Shown here piece after piece: positions 1 through 9,899 of a stretch of 64,000 nt of DNA. This stretch comes from Aphrophora alni. Lineage: Eukaryota > Arthropoda > Insecta > Hemiptera > Aphrophoridae. The position numbers and the translations under genes were made by a program. The stretch spans positions 78,537,360-78,601,359 of the forward strand of contig OY740767.1 of assembly GCA_963513935.1 (NCBI GenBank), in the 5' to 3' direction. Position 1 is the first letter of the stretch. Every line of letters starts with the position of its first letter. Below the pieces are notes generated by a model. It was not told where the DNA came from. It ran no database searches and saw only the letters and a program-made list of their open reading frames with translations.

Positions 1-237
1 TTCAATTTCTATCATAATTTCCGGACATTTTTCGTAAACTTCACTATTTAACATTTTATTATCTCTTTCCTCCATTAAATCTTTTTTAATTTCGGTGTTT
101 AAAATCCCCAATTTAATTTTATTTATTTTCAGATCCCCCCTTTTATGTTTGCTAAATTTGGTTTTTTCCTCGATCACAATTCCGTTTGTATTTTCCAATT
201 TCTGCCAAAACTGTTGCCTTGAGATCTCGTATTTTAG
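1..237 (-). CDS. pol: N-terminal start of Pol, partial, reached by -1 frameshift
   Basis: From the CTA codon at 237-235 down to base 1 the frame is open for 79 codons and continues past the edge of the window. It has no ATG of its own near the start. It lies in the -1 frame relative to the end of Gag, exactly where a slip on A AAA AAC would place the ribosome. The visible residues are charged and lysine/glutamate-rich (for example LKYEISRQQFWQKLE at the start). No protease DTG motif is reached, so the identity as Pol rests on position and frame. In gypsy-type elements this stretch is the region before the protease. An open frame this long in AT-rich DNA is unlikely by chance, but the domain itself cannot be seen. 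Confidence 0.6.
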
Positions 238-803
238 TTTTTTGTGACCTTAGGTGGGAATTTTTGGTTTGAAGGACCAGGGTTTTGAGGTATCTGTGGT
301 TGGGGTTTGTTTTGGGTTTGACCATAGGATCGAAGGTTAGGGTTTTGGGATGGTTTTGAGTAGTCTTGATTCCTATGCCTGAAATTTTGATCTCTTTGTT
401 GTCCGTCCCTCCTTTCGAAACTATTTGGTCTTCGAACTTCTCTTGACATCCCGTCTACGTTTTCAATTGTCCTCAAAAACTTAATGGCGTCCTCCAAATG
501 CTCACTAGCCCTACCAATACACGCTAATTGAACTTTTTGGTCAAAATGCCTCATTAGTTGGTATATAAGGAATTCTTCCGGAATTTTGGGTTCCAAATAC
601 TCGGCCTTTCGCACCATTTTACAAAAATAATCTACCCTACTTATATTTCCATTTGGATTATACCTATGGTTTTCGATCTGATTCCTAACTACTTGTTGAG
701 TTTGATAACCCCAATAATGTTCTAAAAATAGCAATTTAAACTGGCTATATTCTTCTGTATCTCGCTTGATTATTTCCCACCACTCCATGGCAGCTCCTTT
801 CAA
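234..803 (-). CDS. gag: Gag, C-terminal part (capsid-like domain and basic Q/N-rich tail)
   Basis: About 189 codons in the -1 frame relative to the upstream Gag piece. The first residues, LKGAAMEWW, match the conserved L.G.A..WW core of retrotransposon Gag domains. An alpha-helical capsid-like stretch follows (to about residue 120), then a basic tail rich in Q, N, R and P. No CCHC zinc knuckle is visible, as in errantivirus-type Gag. The frame begins at TTG and has no credible start of its own, so it is translated only as a continuation of the 800-1687 frame. It ends in TAA at 236-234 on the slippery site that leads to Pol. The break at 800-808 lies inside the domain, so either a one-base change inactivated Gag or a slip restores it. 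Confidence 0.72.
   Translation of the reverse strand: MKGAAMEWWEIIKRDTEEYSQFKLLFLEHYWGYQTQQVVRNQIENHRYNPNGNISRVDYFCKMVRKAEYLEPKIPEEFLIYQLMRHFDQKVQLACIGRASEHLEDAIKFLRTIENVDGMSREVRRPNSFERRDGQQRDQNFRHRNQDYSKPSQNPNLRSYGQTQNKPQPQIPQNPGPSNQKFPPKVTKN
237..243 (-). promoter_or_regulatory. A AAA AAC -1 ribosomal frameshift site at the gag/pol junction
   Basis: The minus strand reads ACA AAA AAC TAA in the Gag frame. The heptamer A AAA AAC (243-237) sits in the right phase (X XXY YYZ) and is followed at once by the Gag stop TAA (236-234). Slipping back one base gives CTA AAA TAC, which opens the 79-codon Pol frame. A AAA AAC is an established retroviral slippery sequence. A downstream 8-base palindrome GAGATCTC begins ten bases past the heptamer, but I did not find a convincing pseudoknot by eye. 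Confidence 0.75.
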
Positions 804-809
804 TTTTTC
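800..809 (-). other. Second -1 frame break inside Gag at an A-run before TGA
   Basis: The minus strand reads GAG AAA AAT TGA in the upstream frame; the downstream Gag frame resumes as TTG AAA GGA one base back. The shift has the same direction (-1) and the same layout (five-A run, then an immediate stop) as the gag/pol site. A one-base indel in the A-run is the simplest explanation, because the break falls within a domain that is normally continuous. A sequencing error in the homopolymer is also possible. Confidence 0.65.
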
Positions 810-1687
810 TCCACAACTTTTAATTTATCACTTTCTTCCATAACCGGATTTATTTCTTGAAATACTTCCTCAATTTGTTTTAAAAATTGAACAGGATTAT
901 CTCTTGAATTTCCCCAAAATTCTATAGTTTTTGATTCTAAATTTGCCCTATCTAAATAAATTATATTTTTCGCACTTCCACAGGTTTCTTTATTTTTTGC
1001 GACTTCCCTAATTTTAACTTCTAACTTTTTAACTTTCTCCCCAATTTCTTTAGTCGACTTTCCCTGTTCCTTTAAACTGTCCGTCATTTTTTTAATTTCC
1101 CCTACGCACTCTTCCACTTTTTCTTCACAATTTTCTATTCGTCTCGTATTTTCGGCAATATTACTATCTATAGATTCCTTTATTTCCTCCATATATTTCC
1201 CTATTTCCTGTTTTCTAGCTTCTTCCCTTTGGATCCGTTTTGTCTCCATTTCTTCCTCTCTCTTTATTCTCTTGGCTTCTGCTTCTTCTCTTTCTTGCTT
1301 CCATTTGGCTTCCATTTCTTCTCTCTCCTGCTTCCGCTTGTTTTCTGATTCCTCATCTCTTTTGCTCCATTTGGCATCCAATTCTTCTTTTTCCTTCTTC
1401 CGTAATTCCTCCATCTGGATCCATTTGGCTTCCATCTCTTCTTTCTCCTTCTTTCGCAATGATTCCATTTCTTCCTTCTCCTGGTTTCTCTCAATTCTTT
1501 CTTCTATTCTTCTTATTTGTTCGTTGTCTTCCTTCTCCTTTTCTTTTTTCAGTTGTTCCGCTTTGTCCTGTTCCCTCTCTTGCTTTGTTCTATCCTCCAT
1601 TTGGTTCAGGTACCTCACCATTTTCTGCATTTCCGTTTCCTGTTCCTTTGAACCTTCCTGTTTTGCTGGATCTTTCGCTGGTCCCAT
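800..1687 (-). CDS. gag: Gag, N-terminal part (long charged coiled coil plus start of capsid domain)
   Basis: The ATG at 1687-1685 is the first AUG of the frame; an in-frame GTG lies two codons upstream. Residues about 5-180 are almost entirely E, K, R and Q with regular heptad-like spacing and repeated EAKW/EEMEAKW units, predicting a long coiled coil. Residues about 240-295 (from TIEFWGNSRDNPVQFLKQIE) begin the capsid-type Gag domain. The frame stops at TGA (802-800) just before the conserved LKGAAMEWW that continues in the -1 frame. The coding strand is purine-rich, which produces long open frames on the opposite strand that are shadows. An N-terminal coiled coil this long is unusual for Gag and may drive multimerisation (inference). 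Confidence 0.72.
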   Translation of the reverse strand: MGPAKDPAKQEGSKEQETEMQKMVRYLNQMEDRTKQEREQDKAEQLKKEKEKEDNEQIRRIEERIERNQEKEEMESLRKKEKEEMEAKWIQMEELRKKEKEELDAKWSKRDEESENKRKQEREEMEAKWKQEREEAEAKRIKREEEMETKRIQREEARKQEIGKYMEEIKESIDSNIAENTRRIENCEEKVEECVGEIKKMTDSLKEQGKSTKEIGEKVKKLEVKIREVAKNKETCGSAKNIIYLDRANLESKTIEFWGNSRDNPVQFLKQIEEVFQEINPVMEESDKLKVVEKN

Positions 1688-1918
1688 TTTCACTTCACTT
1701 ATTCACTTGATTTAATTAATTAAAAAATTTAAATTTCGGTTTAATTTGGACTCTACTTTTAATTATTATTATTTTTGCAATTTAGTATATTTGTCGTTGT
1801 AATTACCAGCACAACTTATTACTAACACACATGTACATTTAAATTATATCAGAACTTAAGATATTCTCGTTCGTATGAAACACTGAAAAATTCAAAATTT
1901 TGAAAATTTGTTCCAAAA

Positions 1919-2240
1919 CTTTGCCATTCCGTGCTCCACGCTATTGGGCGCCACTTGCCGTGCTACGCTCGCTCCCGTAGGGTTCTTCTTGCCCCACGTT
2001 GGGCGCCACTTGCCGCGCTACTCTCGTGGTCGTATGGTTCTTCTTGCCCCATGTTGGGCGCCACTTGCCGCGCTACTCTCGCCCTCGTAGGGTTCTTCTT
2101 GCCCCTACTTTGGAACGCCACTTACCGCACTACGCTCGAGGTCGTAAGTTCGTGCCCCAACTTTGCAGCGTCACTTACCACACTCCGCTCTCTCTTTACG
2201 AATTTAAGATTCTTTGTTCCCTTTTTTGGAACGCTATTTA
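1919..2240 (-). repeat. Tandem ~55-bp array with reiterated tRNA-Lys primer-binding sites
   Basis: Five or six units align at spacings of 55, 55, 57, 53 and ~63 bases. Their anchor motifs end at 1953, 2008, 2063, 2120, 2173 and about 2236. On the plus strand each unit contains a version of GCCCCACGTTGGGCGCCA followed by CTT and a CT-rich stretch with GGTTCTTCTT. Reversed, the unit at 1991-2008 gives TGGCGCCCAACGTGGGGC, an exact complement to the 3' 18 bases of insect/animal tRNA-Lys(CUU) including CCA. The unit at 2046-2063 differs by one base, the one at 1936-1953 differs more, and those beyond 2100 are progressively degenerate. The three longest plus-strand frames here (1908-2433) are the same repeat read in three phases and are not genes. 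Confidence 0.8.
1991..2008 (-). promoter_or_regulatory. Primer-binding site matching tRNA-Lys(CUU)
   Basis: TGGCGCCCAACGTGGGGC on the minus strand is fully complementary to the tRNA-Lys(CUU) 3' end. It lies about 300 bases upstream of the gag ATG, where reverse transcription would be primed. In this and the neighbouring units the minus-strand sequence just before it ends in CA plus two bases, which could be an LTR end. Confidence 0.75.
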
Positions 2241-2249
2241 TCACGAACT

Positions 2250-4660
2250 CTTAAACTCGCTGTACGATCACCACCGACTGGGCGAACCACCTTTCTTCTC
2301 AGAGCAAGCGCGGGCAAGGCCAAGATGCTCACTTTTACCTTTTTCAATCAAAGATTTTGCAACTCTTGGCTCTAGTAAGTATGAGCTTGTCCTCATAAAC
2401 TTACTAACTTTTAATTTAAGCAAAATTCCCTGAATTTTATCTCAATGCTCGATTATTTGACTCTTTCTTAAGATTAACACTCTCTCTCTCCAAGGTCGTG
2501 CCTTTTGGGAGAAATCGGCTCTTAAGTTCTGATGATAACTTTTAAAATTTTCAAATTATATTACCAGAGCACACACATAAGATTTATATTTAAACAAGGT
2601 TAATAACATATACAGAATGGATATATATTGAAAACACAACAAAATTTAGAAATGAATTATTTATATATTCTTTTCTCTTTTGCACAGAAAAAGTGTTAAA
2701 TTCATAAACTTTTTTAATAACACCAAACAATTTGATTAAACAACAACACAACTAGTTATTTATTTGACAAAATTTATCAATGTAATATTTTCTATATTCT
2801 AAACAAAATAAAAACGCTTGACTTTTCAGACAGAACCACAAACAGTTTTTCCTGTACTGAAAAAGTCGTATTTAGTTATTAATTATTTTCAACACCAAAG
2901 CAGAAGTATTAAAATGAATTTAATTTTTAATAATTCCCTTAATGACGTTATATTTGAAATGAAGTTAATATTTGCGAATTATTCCTTAAGTATAAGATAC
3001 CTTCACACTTTATTAGAAGTTCTAGTTGGATTTGGAATTTGTTGTATAATTAGGCTGATGTTGATATGATGTTTTCGATCCAGAGTCTGTAAGCTTCTAT
3101 GTGGTTGAATGCTGGTCTCGAATTCTTCTAAGTTGCCTTGAAGTTCGATAAGAGTAGAAATTATTCTAAGTCCAGTTAAGTAGAGTGACAGTTGACTTTT
3201 CCTCTCAGCTCAGAGTCGGTTGCAGAAGAAACGTCCACTTCGCGTCGATTCCAAATCAAAAGTATCCGTCTTTCGACAGATAAATTACGGTCTCCCTTTC
3301 AGTGGGAATTAATCCACTTCTTGGAGCCAATTTTCCTCCCTTTTAGGGAAAAAGGTATTTTCTTCATATTATGTGTTTTCAGGCCCTTTTGGTCTGAAAT
3401 ATTTACACTATATATTTTATTAGTCATATTTTTTGACTAATGAACAGTTTTCTTCCTTTATTATTAATTAAAACACCTTTTAATTAATAATTTATTGTAT
3501 TTATTCTTCAACGTTATCTGTGATCCAAGTTGGCAATATGATGTTCCAGACTTTAGATTCTGACTGAGGATGCGCGCGCCACTTTTCATGTTTTGCATGA
3601 AAATTTCTACTTTGGTCGTTTTTTCGTTCAACTCGCTATAACTTTCGAACGCTCGAACCGATTTTAAAGTTCCTTTCGGATTCTTCTTCCTCTCCATCTT
3701 GTGGGTCTTGTGGAACTTGATTCATCGCTCTACTACGCTTCGTTCGCGAGTTATCGCCCTTTTCCTGAAATTCGATTTTTCTTCTTTGAAATTTTGAGAT
3801 AAGTCCTTTCTCAAAATTCTTTTGACGAAATCTTGTTCCTCTTCTACTACGACGAAAAACTCTGTTTGTACTTTTCACATAACTCGTTTGGTTCTCGAGT
3901 TATACGTCCTTGAAGTCCTAAAGTTTTTACCGTATGAGTTTTTGTTCATAAAAACCCCCCCCATTATATATTATCACTTCTGCTTTGATGTTTTACAATT
4001 TTACATACTAGATATCTATAATTACAATGTTATTTTACCCCTTTAACTTTTAATTAAACCGCTTTTGGGCTTTAAAGTTTTACGTTTTGTAATTATTATA
4101 TCTCCCTTATTTTATTCTCAAATTTGATTCTAAGTACATATTATTGTGCCCTATTGTGGTCTCTTCAATAGTACTTATTATTATTTTTTAAATAATCCCC
4201 CCTTCAACTCAAAAATTCCAAAAAACTCCCCAAGAATGACTTTCTAAGTCCATTCTCACCTGTTAATTATTATTAATTCATATTTCTTATTTATTATTAT
4301 TATTATTAGTTTCCCTTTGAGTTATGACTCTACGTTTTTTGAATTTTGACTTTAAGTTTTTTCCAAATTTTAGGTTTTTGAGCCCCTATAAAAACTTGAA
4401 TAACTTTTTTGTTTTAATTGCTTTTAAATTTATTTTTCGATATTATTAATCGGTTGATTCTACTGAACATTAATTTATTTTAATAATTTAATATTTTAAT
4501 AAAATAAGAAACAAGGCAGAGCGACTTTTCACGAATCAACATGCAGTGTTCAACACCTGTTGCCGTGACGTCATCGTTCCTCCTCGTCCCCCATCTACAT
4601 GGCTTTATCGCGGGAATTTAAACTGTTTTAAGTTTACTTGAGACTTTTGGCTTTTCCCAA
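2250..4660. other. Non-coding stretch upstream of the retrotransposon leader, possibly containing its LTR
   Basis: No supportable gene. The 5' LTR should lie in this direction, but its limits cannot be set without a second copy. Less AT-rich patches occur at about 3060-3360 and 3540-3910. The latter repeats the minus-strand motif ATAACTCG followed by GAAC (near 3745 and 3893, with a weaker relative at 3649). A bulged hairpin lies at 2820-2868, and a TGACGTCA (CRE-type) box at about 4566. Short open frames here have no recognisable domain. Confidence 0.45.
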
Positions 4661-4668
4661 ACCGTCTC

Positions 4669-4670
<2 letters not shown>

Positions 4671-4754
<84 letters not shown>
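4671..4754. repeat. Compound (CA)n(TA)n microsatellite
   Basis: About 26 CA dinucleotides (4671-4722) pass directly into about 16 TA dinucleotides. Confidence 0.98.
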
Positions 4755-4757
<3 letters not shown>

Positions 4758-5114
4758 TAGAGTCACTTTTAGATAAATCTATCATATAATTTATCAAATT
4801 AAAAAAAAAAATACTGAAACAAGAATTCTATTTAAATGTAGAACAATTGTCAACTAAGACAAATTAAATTAATTTAAAATTTGAATAATTTAATCATTAG
4901 ACTTAATATAAGGCTAAATTTTTATATTCGTTAAGTATTAAATATTTTGTTTTGTTTTCTTCGCACTCTATGCATATCATCCCACACTTTGTTACCTACC
5001 ATATTCTTGTTTAATTGGTCGATATGTTTTGTTTTTCTCCCACTCTATGATATTATATAATGCTTTTGTTGTTGTTACGTAATAGGTGGGGAGGGGGAGG
5101 AAGAATATACCCCT

Positions 5115-5510
5115 CTATATAAGGATGTCTGCTGCCACATTTCCTGATATTCCCATATGAGAAGGTATCCACCGCAATGCGAGATATTATTTAATTGATG
5201 TTCAACTTTTATCGTTGTATTTCCCTGAGACCCTTGCTGGAAGCTGTGGTATGTGAAATTATAGCTTTCATTTCTGCCTTCGAATATATCAGTATAACAT
5301 TATTTTGGTCTTTGTGGTGGTTCTTCATTACTAGAGTAAACATTGCTTCAATCTCTGCGTCAAAATGTGGTCTTCTCAAGCCTACGTGGAAGTGATGAGA
5401 GAAGTGGGTTGAGTAAGGGAGCCTTTTTCATCCACTAATCAGCACTGTAAACACTCAGGCTCTGGTGAGTAGGATATATTCCTATTGCAATCCATTAATT
5501 TTTCCTTCCC
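5115..5510 (-). pseudogene. RNase H domain fragment of a LINE-type retroelement
   Basis: Minus-strand translation gives the closing RNase H motif WIPSHMGISGNVAAD (about 5171-5127) before a stop at 5117-5115. Upstream, in other frames, lie IYSKAEMKAI (5250-5294, the IYSD.. motif with D replaced by K), FDAEIEAM (5341-5370) and a remnant of the first strand near 5440-5465. Order and spacing match an RNase H fold, and at least two frame changes and several stops separate the pieces. The last motif is canonical for RNase H domains at the C-terminus of some LINE ORF2 proteins. No neighbouring reverse transcriptase was found, so this is a 5'-truncated or dismembered copy. Confidence 0.7.
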
Positions 5511-8470
5511 TTCTCTACTTGTGGCAAAGACTATATAATTATGTAAACAGATTTTTATGAATCAAATAAAATCAAAAATCACGATAACATCTTAATTCAT
5601 GGAACCATCTAGCCGAAACCGATACAAATAATTCATTACTGAATAAAAAAAAAATAAATAAATGCAAATATACTTAAAGAAACGTGAAGTTTAAGAGGTA
5701 ATAAGATATGACACTTGACTTAGTTATAAATAAAAGTAATATTTCAGTCTCTTAACACTAAAGCTTATATTGAAAATGAGATGGATAACGTAATTTAAGC
5801 TAGGTAAAATTCTATATTTAAATCAGTACATTACATTTAAAAAAAGTTGAATACATTTAGGATAGGTTAAAATATAACAATTACTGGGAAACTTCAATTG
5901 CATGAAATTAAATTGTTTTAAATAAGTACTAAGAAGTTAATATACGCTACACGAGAAAAAGTAATATTGTAAAATATAATATTACAAAATATTACTTTAC
6001 TAAAATAAAGGATAATATTATGTTATTATTTTATCCAATAACTTTCATTTCGAAAGAAATTATTTTCTTAAAAGAAATTGGGAAAGTCGAATGGCATATT
6101 CTGATAATTGTAGTTATGTAATAAAAACCTCTCTTTGTGGCTTGAAAACCTCAGTAATGATTGTTTGTTGAAAATATTTTCTCATATAATTTTTAAACAA
6201 TTTGGTTAATCTTTGTAACTAGATCAATTTTTAACTTTAGTAAAACCAAATTTATCAGTCACTACATAAAAAAAAAAAAATTCTAATATAATTTAAAAGC
6301 TATAACGTTAAATTTTTATATGGCCTCTTAAAAATTCAATTTGTTAATAATCAGGTAAAACTTTAAAATATAATCTTTAAAACAGTCTTTTTTAAAAACA
6401 GAAAATCTGTAAACATATATTTAAATTTGGTTGAAGCTCTTTTAAAGCATATTATTTCAAAGAACTGATATTTACTGATTATAACTGATATAAATAAAAA
6501 ATACACACGACGAAGATTAAATTTCTAATAAAAATGATTTTAAATCAAAATACCTCACGTACCAATTGAATACAATTTACATTAACACACTGATTGTTAT
6601 TTAAATATAAACACGTTTAAATTTAACTTTTAATTTGGACCTAATTTGAACAGTGGTCTTCTGCCTCGATAGTGAGTTAAATAATGCAGTATCATGTAAT
6701 TATATATTATTTTTTGAAAGGTAAGTAATAATAATAAGTATTATCACAGGGATTAAAATCGAATACATAAGAAAATTGTAATAATACTATATTAAAAAAA
6801 TTCTCTCATCTTCTTCTAAATCTAAATTTAAACTGAAAGTACAAATCTAGTATCAACGAACTTAGCCATGAAATATGTTTCTCTGACTTGGTGTCACTGA
6901 AATGAAATGACTTTACATCTGATTTATTCTGGAATAGGACCACTCTTTTCCTCCCCCCTCGTCTTTTCTGTCTTGGATGTAAATGTCTAGGATAGTAATA
7001 TCTAGTTTAGGATTTTTATTTGATTTAATGACTCTCTAGAAGTACATAAATGACTCTTCAATATTATTCTTCAATATACTCGATTGATTTTTTTCTATGT
7101 TTAAAAATTGGAATTTGAAATTTTAAATTAAAAATAGAATTTAACAACAAATATTTTATAACTGGTAAATAATTAAATTGGTAATGTTCTACTTCGAAAA
7201 AACTTTTAATATATAATTACTATGCTTTTTGTAATAAGGGCTAAAGACGTTTTAAAAGTTATAAAACTTGATTGAAGTGAATTAACATAAACTTCTACTT
7301 TCCTTCGTCTCTGTTCACATAAAACACATAATTACTACGCTTAACTTTTAATGTCACTGAACACAGATATCCCCCTTCAGGTTATAGATTGCAGACATTA
7401 CCATAACAAAGCATAAACTCCATAATAAAAGAATTCCCAAACTCCTTTGACCATAGTTAAGGCCAGTGTTCAATGCAGAATTTTCTGTTCATTTGATAAA
7501 TTAAAGTGTATAATAAGTGATATTGTTTTTGATTTTAATATTACGTGAAACGATTAAACAAAAACTAAATTTAGTAATAAAAAAAGATAACGTTTGTTTT
7601 ATTGCGGTTCAAATGATTTTTTGACATATTGCGATTGCTCTTGTGCATTTCCATTGACTTGTTGTTTTTCCAAATCACATTATACTAGGTTTTCGACTAC
7701 TTGGAACTAGTCTATTAGAGCTCATTTCCTTTATTAGGAATACTTGTTTCAAACAAATTTCTTAGGCTATTAGGCTTTATTGGTCATATTCGTATTCGTT
7801 ACATTTTACGTTTTTCACTTGATAACGAAAATTGATCTATAATCTGTTATAATAATAATAATAAGAACTTAATTATACGTAAATTCTGGATTTGTAATAT
7901 AATTTTTATTTTCAGAAAACCATTTTTTAAATTATACCTTTGTTGATTCCAATTGATGAAATTGGTTCCCATGAAATCTTCTATCTTTACTAACATAGTA
8001 TATAAGAATTATTTATACTGTATCCAGTTCATTTTTTTCTATTATGTCTTCTCTTTCACTATTTAACAAAAAAACATTACAGAGTAATATTACGATGCTC
8101 ATTTTATTACTTAATTGTAACATTTTATTAATCGCATCTTTAGCGTTGTACTATAGACCTGCTTTGAAAATCCCTTATTTTAATTTCACCCTCTGTAGTT
8201 TTTTGCAAACATATTACAAGTAGGTAATAGCTTGCGTAGATCTTAATCCATGTGATATATTAAAAAAAAAAAAATCCGCTCTGTACCTGGACGAGTGTGT
8301 TTATAGAGTTGTTGAGTGTTGGAAAGCAAATTGGAATTTAAATTGTCAATTGAACCTAAATTTTCATGTCCTGCAACTGTTATACAGCTTTTAAATCCAC
8401 TAACATTTTTTTCTTAAAATATCGTAGTAAACCATGAGTATAAGACTAGTTACTTTACACAACTTAATTA
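5510..8470. other. AT-rich DNA without recognisable genes
   Basis: No domain, tRNA or clear repeat unit seen. There are short A-runs and a C-rich patch near 6950. A few short open frames are compatible with chance. Confidence 0.6.
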
Positions 8471-8474
8471 TAAA

Positions 8475-9100
8475 CTATATTTTAGTTCGCCTTTCTGGCT
8501 GTATGATGACAATGCTGTCAGGAAAGCTTACCAGTGAAGAAACTACGTGTAAATGGCTATTAGAGTAACAATCATTCCTTAATGTACTCCAAACTCTTTC
8601 AAAGACTATCCTTGCGCCTTTATACTGTCATGATGAGACCTTGACAGGAACTGTAGACTTTTTAAACTAAAAGTGATATTCGAAAAGAATAAAAATAAGT
8701 CTTGGTAATAAAAACTATTTATCCTACACAACTGCCTGTGGAGATGATTGGTTTAATGACATTGCTGTATAAGGTTTTCAGATGTAGCCAGCTACTCGTT
8801 ACAACGCTTAGGAGGTATCAAATTGTTCAGCAGTATAATTGGAGTTCAAACTTTTAAACAGAGATGGTTAGGTGGAATTTGTGGTGGTTACAAAGTGTGA
8901 AGTGACTCTACCGTTCACGTTCTCTATTTCAAACACGAAGTCCGCAGTCTGATATTTCACTATCTCAGTAAGGAAATGTTCCAATATACAATCATTATTG
9001 CTTGTTGCTGTGTCGTTCTTACCATACCACACGGTATCTTTCATGATGAAGGATTTTAAGTCTGGAAATATCTTTGAATCTCATTTTTCAGATAATTAAC

Positions 9101-9149
<49 letters not shown>

Positions 9150-9820
9150 CAGGAATATATATAATTAGGAATATATGTTTTAAAAATCCTCTTTGTTCAG
9201 ATATCCATTTCCTATAGGCTATAAAGAAATAAGTTTGAAAATTCCTCTGCCATAAATTCACATTTCATAGGATTACTCGTTTTGACAGGCGAGAATTGAA
9301 CTTTGACTTTAGGCGACAGGTGAAATGACTCAGGTCAGACTTGGATTTCATCAGCACGTGTTCTTCGAGTAACGATAGGCAATGTCTGCCTGAAGTCCCC
9401 AGCCTGTAGTACAGTCATCCCAATCAACAGTTAATTACTAATCGAAATGTTCTAAAGAGTTATGTCAATGCTTCTATTCCAACCTTTTGAGCCATTCAGG
9501 ATTCGTTAAAAAAAAAAAAAAAACTTTCACACTCTAAATACCTTGGCTGTGTCACAATGTTTTGAAATATTGCACAAAGGGGTTTCAGACGGATTCAATT
9601 TAATAGGTAGTATAAAGTCAGAGGGAGCTGTTTTTCTGTCATCGAACAAAGTTGCTGCAATACCTGAGAAAGCTTCAGAAATTTCAACTTTCTTATCTCT
9701 CTTACGTTTCAAGTAACCGGTTAAAGACGTACCTGTTTCCTGTGGCACTTGATGCGTCTAGATTGAAAGTGTGTCAAAAATCTGAAGTAATGCTACTAAT
9801 AACGTTGTAATAGACTCGAC
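8475..9820 (-). pseudogene. PIF1-like DNA helicase pseudogene, probably from a Helitron
   Basis: Family motifs appear in order on the minus strand, in shifting frames. VYYNVISSIT (about 9815-9785) leads into a decayed Walker A region, FNLDASSATGNRYVFN (9768-9720), where the usual GGTGKT has become SATGNR. Next come FSGIAATLF and CNISKH (within 9527-9748), GDFRQTLP followed by RTRADEI (9400-9340), LNNLIPPKRCN (about 8836-8798), KAQG.SLKEFGV (about 8623-8585), and the terminal SSLVSFPDSIVIIQPERRT (about 8540-8484), ending in TAG at 8477-8475. PIF1-like helicases unwind DNA; in arthropods many such copies derive from Helitron rolling-circle transposons. The lost Walker A lysine, many stops and indels, and an interrupting (TA)n at 9103-9147 show it is dead. 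No Rep/HUH domain or Helitron end was seen, so a host PIF1 paralogue is a less likely alternative. Confidence 0.8.
9103..9147. repeat. (TA)n microsatellite inside the helicase pseudogene
   Basis: Uninterrupted AT dinucleotides between helicase motifs; probably expanded after the gene decayed. Confidence 0.95.
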
Positions 9821-9899
9821 TTGAAAGTAATTGATATGATTTTATCGGAGGTTTGATATGATGTGTGTAAGAAATATTATTGAAGTACTAGTTTAATTT

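Larger units (their letters stand above)
1..2250 (-). mobile_element. 5' part of a gypsy-like LTR retrotransposon (leader, gag, start of pol)
   Basis: Read on the minus strand, the order is primer-binding-site array (about 2236-1936), a leader of roughly 300 bases, gag (1687-234), then pol running off the window at base 1. The tRNA-Lys primer-binding site, Gag without a visible CCHC zinc knuckle, and a -1 shift between gag and pol fit the Ty3/gypsy-errantivirus group of insects. The exact clade is inferred, because reverse transcriptase and integrase lie outside the window. The LTR boundary cannot be placed: the second LTR is not in the window, and no TG...CA unit can be confirmed in 2010-4600. 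The coding part is much less decayed than the other elements here, so this is a comparatively recent insertion. Confidence 0.75.

Noticed and set aside
1240..1715. Plus-strand open frames rich in Ser, Leu, Phe and Pro
   Set aside because: They lie opposite the purine-rich coiled-coil part of gag and are its complement; no start context or domain.
1919..2240. CRISPR-like array
   Set aside because: Units are contiguous with no unique spacers, decay along the array, and lie in a eukaryotic retrotransposon leader.
1908..2433. Three overlapping plus-strand frames with GATCRATL-type repeats
   Set aside because: All three are the ~55-bp primer-binding-site array read in three phases.
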